Assembly (NCBI GenBank): GCA_002803225.1
Contig: NXFV01001492.1
Span: forward strand, 124,001-188,000
DNA length: 64,000 nucleotides
DNA from: Gamarada debralockiae
Taxonomy: Eukaryota; Ascomycota; Leotiomycetes; Helotiales; Hyphodiscaceae
Direction: 5' to 3'
Shown: positions 35,021-45,470 of the stretch, piece after piece
Layout: each line of letters opens with the position of its first letter
How positions within the stretch are numbered: the first letter of the stretch is position 1
The notes under the pieces: model-generated
What the model was told of the DNA's origin: nothing
Seen by the model: the letters and a program-made list of their open reading frames with translations, nothing else
Database searches by the model: none
Translations under genes and position numbers: made by a program

Positions 35021-36352
35021 CTATTGGGCCGGAATATAGAGCGGCCCCAGTGTGACAGGATCGACAGTACCCGTAATCCAGAGGGTGGGATTATTGTCTG
35101 TATTGTCGATTTGGAGATAAAGTGCTGTGATGTGTTAATGATTTCTTTAAGTGATGAAAGAAGTCTTGAACCAGGAAGATAGATTACTAATAATGCAAGA
35201 TGCACAAGATAGAGTGATGAGTAATCCACAGAATTACTTACCTATTGCAAGCTTCGTGATACACTCTGCAGTAGCGATAGGGTTACCGTTGCTGGCTTCA
35301 AAATTAAGCCTCGCACAATCAACGAAGCTGTACGTATTTCCGGTTGGTCCATCCGTGATTATTGGATCGGCCCTGTCTGGACGGATAACTAGGACTTGGT
35401 CAGTAACATGTAGCTGGCTTCGAGGACTGAGGTGTTACCCACGACCTCCAACAACATGCACGAGCTAGTTGTTCGAATTCGGTTAGGCTGAAGATCGCAT
35501 ATACAAAACGCAAAGAGTAAAGACGTACCTCATGAAAGATTGTCTCACTCAAAGGCCATAAAACATCCAGATAGTTGAATGGCAATCGCAAGCCGTCAGA
35601 CTTTATAGTTGAAAATGGCCTCTGATCCCAAATAGGATTATAGTCCCACAGTGCCTCAAATAAATACACATGAGCTTGATCAGAAAAGTCAACTCCGTCC
35701 TGTGGCGCAAATCCTTTAGCCCGTCAGTAAACGGCCACTTACACCGAAGTAATTAAATTTACCTAGTACAGTAAATGAGTCCGAGCTGCCCGGACTCACG
35801 TTCGGGTTGGTAAACTTCTCAAGTGAGACTGATGCGTATACATTTATGTTATCATGATTCCAATACGTAAACTGAGAGTCAACCCACAACCCGCTATTCG
35901 TGCTGAATGTCAAATGCTCTGCGGTGCAGTAGAAAGTCACCCTCATAGGACCTCCAGACTTGATTAAAGTAAGTGACCTGTAGATATCTTTGGGCATAAG
36001 GAAGTAAGTAGAGCTCTTAACGGTAGAATCGGATTAACTAACTCATAAGTGGGGTGATTTCTGCGGGCGTAAACAACGGTAGGAGAATTCCGTAGACGTA
36101 GAGAGGCTGCTGAGTCTGAACGTTAAACGCGGTTAACGCATCCAAGGCGGCTATACGAAGAACTTTCTTAGCATTTGGATAGATGATGCACTTTGAAGAA
36201 CACTTACCAGTTGCAATGGCGACGACTTCGGTAATAGCATTATCGATCTGGCTGCTTTGATCTGGGTCACAGCCTATAGAATACATAATCCAGGCGTATG
36301 ATGAAGCAGCATAGAGTGCAATGACTACAAAAAGATGATTTAGGAATTCCAT
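35021..36352 (-). CDS. Secreted HExxH metallopeptidase-like protein
   Basis: About seven small exons. The start MEFLNHLFVVIALYAASSYA is a signal peptide. The mature start, SIGCDPDQSSQIDNAITEVV, resembles fungal secreted zinc endopeptidases of the M35/Lys-endopeptidase kind. Exon 3 has RVTFYCTAEHLTFST. Exon 4 ends SETIFHE and exon 5 starts LVHVVGG, so splicing builds HELVH, a zinc-binding HExxH split across an intron at 35463-35529. Downstream are RPDRADPIITDGPTGNTYSF, DCARLNFEASNGNPIATAE and the ending LGPLYIPAQ. The junction after HVVGG is uncertain: a GTCGTG donor keeps frame, a GTAACA donor does not. The third zinc ligand is not identified. It sits between two Cys-module genes. Confidence 0.7.
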
Positions 36353-36547
36353 CGTAAATTTTCAGCTTGTACAGTCAGTAGAGGTGATGGGAAAGGCAGG
36401 CTTTAAGTGATTAATTCGTGATCAGGCCGCCCGTAGGTCAAAAGGTATAAATAAATTCTGTCTTATTTATCCCCAAACTGACCAAGTATAGCAATCATAA
36501 AAAGTGCTCTTTGATAGTGGTGTTTTGTGCGGCTGAGCAGGGAAAGC

Positions 36548-36612
36548 AAATCCTACTGTTGGAAATCCGACTGTTGGAAATCCTATTGTTGGAGAATCTA
36601 CCGTTGGAAACG
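36548..36612. repeat. 15-bp tandem repeat, about four copies
   Basis: Units of the form TCCTACTGTTGGAAA repeat about four times with one to four changes each, then decay into TTTTTGTTGG. It could encode a pentapeptide repeat on the plus strand, but no gene model includes it. Confidence 0.7.
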
Positions 36613-37369
36613 AATTCTTTTTGTTGGACATCTTACTTTTTGGATCTTATACATGCTTCCGGAGAATGATTCCGGCCGCCCTGCCCCCATATCAGGTCCT
36701 AAATGGGCCTTGCAGAAATGCGAATGCGCCGTAAATCTTAAGCGCGCAGTTGACACTCAGCCCCGATCATTTTAACATCACTTCAATATCATTCCAACTT
36801 CATTTCAACATTTCGATGTGAGGTATGCATATGTTGTTTGTTTTGAAAGAACTTGAACACCTTGCAAACATTGATTGTGCAGTGCATTTCTTCTAAAAAA
36901 TGAACCAGGTTCGGCATCATAGAGACGACTGCGCGCGGCAATCCTAATTCATTATGGGATTGCGAATCGATCACGGGGACTTGGGCCCAGGGTATGATCC
37001 TCTGGGATCTATAGACATAGAAACAGGGCACTCATCAATAAGCCACAAAGGAGCGAGGCCAAGCCTGGGTCGTTCCATAATCAATTCGTTCCAACATCCG
37101 TCTCTTACCGCTCTGAAAATATCTCGAGACAGTTGATGAAAGAAATAGAATACGTGTTCGTGAGGCCTGGATAGAAGCCTTGTTGGAATGCTTCCATGTA
37201 AGTATTCATGGAACTTGGAGGAATAAGACTCCCCAAAATCTACTTCAATATAGATAGAGGCTGTGGGTCAGCATTTCTAACTACATATTACTTTCTGACA
37301 GCTATATAAATACCAGCTTTATCCTATTTCCCGAGTTTCACCTGCTAGAGTTAGTTTTTGACAGCCAAA
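36613..37369. other. Intergenic with TATA box for the next secreted gene
   Basis: No supported coding frame. TATATAAATA at 37303-37312 lies about 60 bases before the start codon at 37370 and is a good TATA candidate. Confidence 0.45.
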
Positions 37370-38972
37370 ATGAGATCCTCCTTCTTCATTGCTGCATCGG
37401 CAGTGATCGGTCTTATTTCTTCCTCTACCATCCAAATTCCGGCGGCTCCTGGAGCTCGACTCTTAGCCAGATCAATACCCACATACGTCCCCGTGCCTCA
37501 TCGTGTGGCACTTGGAGATGTGAATGCCAAAGGTGTCGAGAATCCTCTCACAGGACGTGGATTCAATCAGCAAGTCCCTTTCCAAATTTGTCGAGAATGG
37601 TTTGGAAACCCTCCCAAGCCCTGTTCGGAGTGCGGAGGAGATACTCGAGTACCTGGCACCTGTGACCAGATCTTGATATCTGGTAAACAAACGAACTGTC
37701 CACCACGAGGGCCATATGATGGCTGCTTCGGCTACTACTGCCAATGCATTGATGGAGGAACTGATAACAATCCTCAAATCACGTCAACTACAGTTATTGA
37801 TGGAGCGACAGGAACCGTTGTCTGGGAACCGATAACGCTGACCCAGTATGCTAGCCTCAGAGCACAAACCACGGTTACCTTGACAGAGAGTGCTACGGCT
37901 ACGTCGGGAGACAGCGAGTTAGAAACAGTAGTGGCTGCTGTGTTTGCTGGCGGAATCGCTTGGTGGATTGCTTGTAAGTCTGAAGTTTACATGGTGGCTA
38001 ATGCTGAGATTTTTGTAGCGCAATCAGGTGCCGCTGGAGCGGCTCTTGCTATTCAACCACCTACTCAACCTCCTGATGGGTCAAAAGAGGATGACCCAAC
38101 ATGTCCATCAAATCCCAATGAGGAATGTCAGAACTGCGGTGGAGCAGACAGTGTGGGCCTTTGCCAATCTGGTACAGAGGCCGGATGCCCTTGCGATGAA
38201 GTGCAGCATTGTCCAAATCAACCTCCCTTATGCTCTGATACTGCCTGTGGAGGAGACGTAAGTTTCTCAATATCTCGATATTGCCTTGCTAGGTAGGTAC
38301 TGACTCGTTCTGTAGAATGGTCAGTCGCAATGTTCCGCACAAGGAGACATAAATGGCTGTCTCTGCTGCCCCGATACTTCCCCAGTCTGCCAGGAAACAC
38401 AGTGCAGTGGAGATACTAGCGGCTCATGCCAATCAACTCAACTTAAGGGATGTTCATGTCTTTACGGCGTTTCAATCGACCAATTCGACCCAGATCCTCC
38501 TCTATCACTTCCCAGTCAAAGCGACTTGACAGCTGTTGCCGCACAGATATTCACGACCATCTTTAATGCAGACTACAGCTCCATCCCGGGATACGTTTTT
38601 CCAAGCTCGTCGGTAAACACTGCGTGTAGCTTTGTCACTACGGTATATCCTTTGACACCATCCCCTATCGTGACTGGCACACTAAGGTACTGCACCTGCG
38701 GTAACACTCAGGCCGCCATTAACATCGCTACTTCTGGAACTGTCACCACATCTTTCTGTGCATTGGATAGCTCCGTTCCATCTGGTTTTACCAAAATTCC
38801 CGTTTCTAATGGTCTACCTATCACAACACCTGTGTCATCCGCCGCCCCTCCTCCGCCAACGACGGCGCCTACCATGTCCACGTCTACTCCACCATCCACA
38901 TCGTCAACAAGTGCACTCTGCAACGAAGGCTGGTGTGGCTCGCCCTTTTGTGATCCTTTATGTGGCCCGTAA
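37370..38972 (+). CDS. Secreted modular cysteine-rich protein (family member 2)
   Basis: Unrecognised family. The start MRSSFFIAASAVIGLISSST is a signal peptide; a Met four codons upstream (37358) is less likely. Cys modules follow in series: CSECGG with GTCDQIL, then CPSNPNEECQNCGG with GLCQSG and GCPC, then CPNQPPLCSDTACGGD with GCLC, then CPDTSPVCQETQCSG with GSCQSTQLKGCSC. Between the first and second lies a hydrophobic stretch, VVAAVFAGGIAWWIASQSGA. After the modules is a region reading DLTAVAAQIFTTIFNADYSS, then RYCTCG, a Pro/Thr/Ser-rich linker and a last Cys cluster, CNEGWCGSPFCDPLCGP. Introns are 37974-38018 (45 bases, no stop, divisible by three) and about 38259-38315. The last module shares exact spacing with the protein at 33842. 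Confidence 0.75.
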
Positions 38973-39765
38973 TAGAAGGATACCCATACTGGAGCTACCG
39001 TCTCAGGGATCCTGCACGCCGTATGGCATAAATTTTCTGACATGGCTGCCACAATTGCTCTTCGTTTAAGACTTTTTCAGTTTTGTGATAAACATTCCTT
39101 AACCGCGAAATTGACTACTATTAAACCTACACATGTTGAAACTCTGCGTATTATGGAATGTGCAATTTTATGGTTGAAGACTTAGACTTTTACATAGCGA
39201 AACGATCCCTGAAGCTATACCTTACGCCTGGGAAAATTCTTCATAGAAAGCTCCCATTGCAATGTACAAGCAGAGCTTCCACATCACTAACAAATTCCAC
39301 ATTCCGCTCTCACAATGGCGTTTCGTTGGCGAGCGGCGTGCAATCTGAATTGATGCACTTTGCATTGAAAGAAACGTTCATGAACAGAACTGGCAAAGCG
39401 TGTGCCGGACATCCTTCGAGAACTTTAATGGAAACGAGCTAACTGTGAACAACTTAATGGAGATTGCTAAATTCAGGATTTCGTGGATGAAGAAGCTCTG
39501 GGAATTTAAACACATGGAATGCAGATGACATAAATGTTAGGGGCGAGGAAGCATTCACACTTGTTTGATTTTATACTAGCAACAATTTTTGCGACACTGA
39601 TTCTCTGTTTTTGAATTGGTTATCAATCCCCCACGCGAGGACGAAAAGGAGGACGAAAAGGCGGAAGTTCCACGGAGAGCCTCAAGTTGACTGACTGAAG
39701 TCCGCAATCCTGCACCTCTTTAGAGCATCATTTGGATTCGACCCTCCCCGGTCCATTGAGAGACT
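38973..39765. other. Intergenic
   Basis: No supported gene. A 94-codon plus-strand frame at 39158-39442 is not recognised. A short direct repeat, GACGAAAAGG, is seen twice near 39640-39665. Confidence 0.4.
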
Positions 39766-40710
39766 CTAGAGCGCGCTGAGGAGGTAAGCCGCTGCAGCAG
39801 CCGCTTGTTTTGGGCTCTCATCGGTTGTCTCAGCCACATCATATCCAGAAATTCCGCCGAGCCCGTGTCCTACGCCTAAAAAAGTGAATAAGTATTTGGG
39901 GCCGGTACTAAGGAGGTACAGATCAGCGTGCCAGTCTGCACTCGGACAGTCAGATGTACACTATCACCCACGACCACGAGGGCTGGTGTCGTCATCTCAA
40001 CGAAACTAGGGTGCTAGAAGAAGGTATAGTCCTCAGCAGCGAACACACTGAGATCAGAACCACTATTGCCAGGTAGAGTAAGAAGTACACCGGCTTTGAT
40101 CTAGAAAATCTTAGAATTAGCACTTTCTTAACAAGGAAAAAGAATAAAGGCCATGGAATATTCATGGGTTCTAAGACAGCGATCCTTCGAAACATTTGCT
40201 CTTTGAAGCTTGCAGGACTCTCAAAACTCATAATTCCAGCTATTGTAGGAAAGAGTTTGCCTTAAGAATTTATATACCCGAGGTTCGGCTAAATCCACCA
40301 CTGTTCCATCTTTAAGAGCAGTAAGTCGAGCGCCCAACAGTATACTCGTTGTATACTCACCTATTGAGTGACCTGCTACTGTGACTCGGCTTCGGTCCAA
40401 ACGCCCTTCGATCTCAGGAACAGAAGTCTTAATATTATTAAGCAGGTTAATGATGTGTTTTATATTTTCAACGCGGGAACAAGAGAGCCCCGGGAGTCTT
40501 TGGATCGAGGCTTAGAGACTTTGAGCTTAGATGAATAGGTTAGATGACTACAAAAGCTGTGCGCAGCCCAGAAATTGATAAGCGGGGCGTAGCTGTTCAG
40601 CGAAGAGAGATAGTTCAACCTTTTTCGGCCATACGAGAGAAGTATGATTAGTAGATCGTGTCAGGTTGTTGGGGCAGAAACTCGTAGCTACATATCAACG
40701 ATGCGTCCTA
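39766..40710 (-). pseudogene. Alpha/beta-hydrolase (chlorophyllase/dienelactone-hydrolase type) pseudogene
   Basis: A decayed copy of a fungal alpha/beta hydrolase. Recognisable blocks on the minus strand: YLSSLNSYAPLINFWAAH; DRSRVTVAGHSIGEYTTSIL, with the nucleophile elbow GHSIG; LTALKDGTVVDLAEPR; an apparent intron of about 160 bases; IKAGVLLTLPGNSGSDL; MTTPALVVVGDS; and GVGHGLGGISGYDVAETTDE, carrying the likely catalytic His, ending AAAAYLLSAL at 39766. Lesions: a TAG after VDM and a TGA after SAPTT near the N-terminus, a TAG after EDYTFF, and a one-base-type frameshift between VHLTVR and ADWHADLY. At least the first TAG fits a C-to-T change of a Gln codon. The true N-terminus is not found. 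Confidence 0.75.
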
Positions 40711-41340
40711 GAGCTGATAATACCACTAGACTGGTAGAGACAATAGGAATTGGTGCGTTAACTAATATGCTTTCGGCTTCACCTATCAATAGGTGGTCCT
40801 TTGGGGTCCGAAGACTGATTCATTCCTTTGTTGGCCTGTTGGTAAGTGTGCGGCCAGCTAAGGTGGCTGTGACGGTTCTCCCGGAACGTGATTGATTAGT
40901 CTGTGCGTAGCTTAGGAGAAAACCCTGCGCAGCGACAGTAGCTTCTTCTTATTCTTTATCTGTTGTTCTAGTTAACAAAGTACTGTCTTGTTTGGTTATC
41001 TTGAAGTGCACCGTGACAGTTATAACGGGATTAAAATCGATCATTTTGGTGCGAAAAAGTGTACGAAAAAAAAGTCTTAGAACCTTTATTGCTTTACAAC
41101 GCAACGAATGAAAAGAGTGTTTGCCATACTTAATTGGTTGCATAATTAAGCTCGATTTCTAAAATCAAGAATCAAGTTAATAGCAATCGTGGCGGTGAAG
41201 TTTTAAGGTGGTCAGAATTCGCGATTTTGGTGGCCGTGGTGGGGTCGTGCACGTGCCCGTTATGTTCTCACACACTCGTGTCGCGTCCACCTTTAAAATC
41301 GCGAAAGTCATCTCGACGAGAAGAACTCTGCAACATTAGG
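40711..41340. other. Intergenic
   Basis: About 630 bases upstream of the Elongin C gene, AT-rich in its centre. No supported feature. Confidence 0.45.
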
Positions 41341-42034
41341 ATGGCGACCTCAAGCCAGAACCAATCTCTGAGCAAATATGTGACTCTCATCTCCAGTGAT
41401 GGATTTGAGTTTGTCGTTCTACGAGAGGCAGCTTGCGTAAGTGGCGCCATAAAGAGAATGTTAGATCCAACGAGTGAGTCTTGAGTCTGCCTATCTCCAG
41501 ACAAAGCTTCCGTCCCCAATTTGTACAGAATGGAGTGCTAAGACATACGAAATTGCAGGCAGATTCAAAGAGTCCACGACCGGCCGATGCGAGTTTGCTG
41601 AAATCAAGTACGTTCTCCCGTAAAGGAGCTTTCATTTTGGATACAGAGTCATATACATGGCGGAAGTGGCATTGAGACCAATGGACCCCAAGAAAGTGGT
41701 GGGAAGAAGCAGAGTCAATGATTATATCAAATACACCGCTCACAGACCCACTTTCTCCTTCGGGAGCAAAGCAGCGACGCTGGATGAAGCCCAATACACT
41801 TGATCTGAGACCTGCTTTCTTTCCCCTCTCCGTGGTTATACTTCTGGGACAAAGGAGATCGAAAAACTCAAACAGTTCACTGACTTTGGAAACAGCGGCA
41901 TCGTCCTCGAGAAAGTTGCAGAGTACCTCTATTACAACCATAAGAACCGAAATCGCGAGGACGTACCTGATATGGACATACCACCGGAGTTGTGCTTGGA
42001 ATTGTTGATGGCTGCGGACTATCTTGACTGCTAG
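41341..42034 (+). CDS. ELC1: Elongin C (BTB/POZ-like, Skp1 family)
   Basis: Small adaptor of Cullin-type ubiquitin ligases and partner of Elongin A, acting for example in removal of stalled RNA polymerase II. Three exons: 41341 to about 41472, about 41563-41609, and about 41902-42034. Exon 1 gives SKYVTLISSDGFEFVVLREA and ACVSGAIKRMLDP. Exon 2 gives FKESTTGRCEFAEI. Exon 3 gives NGIVLEKVAEYLYYNHKNRN and ends PPELCLELLMAADYLDC, the classical Elongin C ending. About 113 residues, normal length. The second intron, about 290 bases, is unusually long for this window. The gene is intact although its neighbours on both sides are decayed. Confidence 0.93.
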
Positions 42035-43029
42035 ACGGCACGTTTCCTGATCCCTCCCCTACATTCAAAGCCTTGGCTAATCCTTTGATATGCAGTGCGA
42101 TGAGAATTTATGTACGACATGACGAGCTACGACAGACAAGGCGTTGGAAGAGCACAGGACGGAAGCAGGCTAGCTTGGATGGCGTTCAGAAACGGCTTTG
42201 CTCGAAATGAGAGACATGAATCTAACACGAAGATTTCAGCATGCGTGAGACTGTTCGCGAAAGAAAAGGCCCCATCTGAGCATATGCGTTCTTCCTCTTG
42301 CTTCCATGGGTCGAACGTATATAGATGATGGTAAATCGAGCATCCCTCATATTCAGCCTTTTTCTGCTTGTCCAAAGATTGTGGCTTTATTCCAGGGGAG
42401 ACACTCACCCTCGTATATTGTTGTCAAGGATGACGAAAGCATAAGTCAAATTGATTTATTGTTTGTGGATCGACGTTGCTGTCTTTCACTGGGGAAGCCT
42501 ATCGCACGGCAAGAGTTGAAGCAGCCTCTAATCGCATTTTCACACCTGGCTTGTCTCTTAATTCCTGCAGGAGCTCCAAGCTTTGTTATGCAACTCTCAT
42601 CATGTCAAAGCAGACTTGGTAGTTGGTTCTACGATGGTCGTTAAAATTGAGCTCCTTTACATACATCTACTACGCTGCGATTTTCCAACTGGGCTTGAGG
42701 CCGGCAACTATGCTGCTAACCTCGCATCATACTTCAACTTCGAGTTGGGTTAGCGAGTTCCTCACATAACTTTTGTAATGCTCATAAGCTATATTTCATG
42801 TACGGGCAGCCTGACAAACGGCATTCGCCAAGTTAGTGTAAGACGAAACTGCCAGGCGCGGGGTATGGTTCGATCGGCATCTCTCGGTTTCTCGGGGAGA
42901 GGCTGGTATGAGATATTTATAAACCACATAGACCGACCCCGTTCAATTCCAGTCTCAACAATTGTTCCCCCTCATTCAAACCATCAACCCAATCCCAATC
43001 CATCATCAAGCGAAGTCCTCAATACTCAA
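42035..43029. other. Intergenic
   Basis: About 1 kb. Frames of 72 to 112 codons are open on both strands but none is recognisable. The right end is the promoter of the small secreted protein. Confidence 0.4.
42914..42923 (+). promoter_or_regulatory. TATA box of the small secreted Cys-rich gene
   Basis: TATTTATAAA about 107 bases before the start codon at 43030, followed by a CA-rich leader. Spacing fits a fungal core promoter. Confidence 0.55.
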
Positions 43030-43280
43030 ATGCGTTTCTCCATCCTCGCCATCACAGCAGCTTCCGCCTGCAACACTGCTGCCGTATGTTCTGCCTGTCA
43101 TTGCATTCAGCGTCGCTTTTGCTAACGTGGACTTGAAAGGATTGCAAAGGCAATCAAGTATGCTGCATAACGCACATTCCACCCCGCGGTGGTGGCACTT
43201 CAGGTACTAAATCTACGATATGCACTTCGCCTGACGACTCGTGTTGCCACCCAGGCTGTGTTTATACTGAGTGTAAGTAG
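43030..43280 (+). CDS. Small secreted cysteine-rich protein, effector-like
   Basis: A two-exon gene of 65 codons. Exon 1 (43030-43083) gives MRFSILAITAASACNTAA, a signal-peptide-like start. The intron 43084-43139 (56 bases) has GTATGT, a GCTAAC branch site and AAAG. Exon 2 gives DCKGNQVCCITHIPPRGGG, then TSGTKSTICTSPDDSCC and HPGCVYTECK, then TAG. The mature part has eight cysteines in about 47 residues, including two CC pairs, in the pattern C, CC, C, CC, C, C, as in knotted small secreted proteins. No homologue is recognised. Neither exon alone gives a long frame, so simple ORF scanning misses it. Secretion and disulfide folding are inferred; any role with a host or in defence is speculation. 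Confidence 0.65.
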
Positions 43281-43669
43281 AGAGGCGGAGGGTTTGATGG
43301 GATTGTTGTTGAAAGTGGCCCAAAGCAGAGAGATTTTGAGGGGTTGGATAGCTTTAGACGAACGGCAACAATAAATAATTTCAGAGCAATATCAGTCAAC
43401 TCCCTTTCTAGTCTCAAAGTAGTCTGAGGAGTTCGCTTCCTTCAATTACGTACTTGTGTTACAATATCTTGTGGAGGCAGCGACGAGGCTGTGGGCGGCC
43501 CTATGAACCTGCAGGGCTCTGAGCCGAATTTGTCAAAAGCGAGGCTTCCTCAGTATCTGCCTAATTGCAGCTCCCTCCCAAACCCGTCAATCAACTTCCT
43601 TTCAAAAGTTCCTTCTCCTCTCCTTCAACCAAATTCCTAATGCACCACGGGGCTCAAACACTTTCCAAT
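43281..43669. other. Intergenic
   Basis: About 390 bases without a recognisable feature, leading into the HET relic. Confidence 0.4.
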
Positions 43670-45470
43670 GTCGATCTCTTCTGTTCCCAGATTCAATCCG
43701 TATTCTCCAGCTCCAGCCACGCATCGACTCTTTGACAAACTCTCCCCAACGTCTATATTACAACCTCATTCACACTACATTGTCCGAGTGCGATGTAGAC
43801 CTTGTCAATCATTGCATCCCCTTGTCTTACGTTTGGGGATCAGGTGAGAACAAATAAGAGATCTTTGTTGACGGACAAGAGTTCGGTATGACACGTAACC
43901 TGTGTGGCGCGCTTTGCAACTTGCAAGAGGCAAAAAGGATTGTCCCGGCGTGGGCAGTCGCGATATGTATCAACCATCAAAATATCAAGGAGAGGAATTT
44001 CCAGGTTCGGATGATGGGCCAGGTTTACTCAATTGCGAGGCATATGGTGATTTATTTGGGCAAAGAGAGCGATCATATCGCCGAACTATTTCAACATCTA
44101 TCCTGTTTGGATCGCAAAGAGAGAGCAAAGGCAATTCAAGCGATTCAAGAAGACGACATGTCGTTTTTCAGCGCTCCAATCCAGGAAACCGTCTTCCTGG
44201 CCACGAAGGAGTTACTCAATCGGCCATGGTTCAATCGCAACTGGATCTTCCAAGTGTTGGTCCTTTCACGAGATCCCAGGGTACAATGTGACCGTTACCG
44301 GGTAAAATGGAAATCTCTGGTCGATTTCCTATAGGGTAAAAAGTTGGTTTCTGATATTCAGAAAGGGTCTCCCTCCCATCTCTCGCCAGAACACTATGAG
44401 CAAGACTTCAAACTTCTGGAATCTCTGAATGGTGCACGCGTCCAATATAGCAAGCTATGGTAGGAGGGAAATCTCGACTGACTCTCTACAAGATATTGCG
44501 ATCTCGTCACAGAGTTGGGATGACAGATCCTTGTGATATGGTCTTTAGTTACATGGGCGTTGCAGGCCTACCTCTACCCGGTCGTACTCCTTATGCATTC
44601 TTAGCAGTGGATTACATCAAAAATGCCGTAGAAGTATTCATGGGCTCCGCAATGACGATCATTCGTTAGGTCATTTTTGCATCTTTCCATACGCACAAAT
44701 ACACCAGCACCTCGTCGCGAGTCCAAGGTCTCCCATCTTAGGCACCCAACTAGACTATCAATCCATTGAACAATCCCACATATTATCTACGAAACTAGGA
44801 ACTACAGCCCCGAGAGACAAGGCCCAAAACGCCCCGCATCATTCAGATAAGGTTCACTACTGGATCCCAGATTCCAATCTCCTCGCAATTATACCCCAAG
44901 ACTTAGATACCATCACCAGTACCAGCATGGAATTCCTTGGGCCTCCAATTCTCTCATAAGTCTTTGTGCTATGGAGCATATATTCTCCGATGACTTCTCC
45001 TCATTCCACGACAGGATTCAAAAAATTTGGTGTGAACGCGACCACGCAGGACCCTCCAAAGCCCTCAAATTTTTCTGAATACTGTACAATGAGGTCTACG
45101 ACCTTTATTACCGAGCCATACGTCCCATCGTTCTTTGTAGGCCCAAGACAAAATTGACAGGGAGTGAAGAAAGGCACGCAGATACCATACTAGAAAGGAA
45201 TCCGAAGCCGATGGCGAGCCTGTGGAATTGGCAAACATGCTCTTCTTACATACTTTCAAGAAGAAGAGTCGTTCAATTCTCGCCGGACGTCGAATTGCAC
45301 TGTTCGAGACCCGGGGGAAGAAAAGGGAGGGGGGGGGGGGGGGGGTTCCTACGACAGCTGAAGCCCGGGATATACAGGTGACTTTCAATTACAGCGGGAG
45401 ATGGAGCTCTTGGGTGAATCTTTCATTTTCGGGCGCAAAGACTTGCAGACTGAAGACTACTCTCACGTAA
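43670..45470 (+). pseudogene. HET-domain (heterokaryon incompatibility) protein pseudogene
   Basis: Relic of a HET-domain gene, whose intact members mediate self/non-self recognition and cell death on hyphal fusion. Visible blocks: IPLSYVWGSG (HET start), EIFVDGQEFGMTRNL, AWAVAICINHQNIKERNFQV (the core motif), RMMGQVYSIARHMVIYLGKE, ELLNRPWFNRNWIFQVLVLS, DPCDMVFSYMGVAGL, and near the C-terminus SILAGRRIALFETRG and VPTTAEARDIQVTF. Lesions: an in-frame TAA between GSGENK and EIFVDG, a TAG after KSLVDFL, more stops after QYSKLW and EGNLD, frame changes before MTDPCD and across 44670-45200, and a 17-G run inside the C-terminal part. No intact reading frame remains. Confidence 0.85.
45329..45345. 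repeat. 17-base poly-G run
   Basis: An uninterrupted run of 17 G inside the HET pseudogene, between the blocks for LFETRG and VPTTAEA. It is likely a slippage expansion of a Gly codon region; assemblers often miscount such runs. Confidence 0.8.

Noticed and set aside
40644..40895. 83-codon plus-strand frame
   Set aside because: Antisense to the hydrolase pseudogene, whose blocks are clear on the minus strand.
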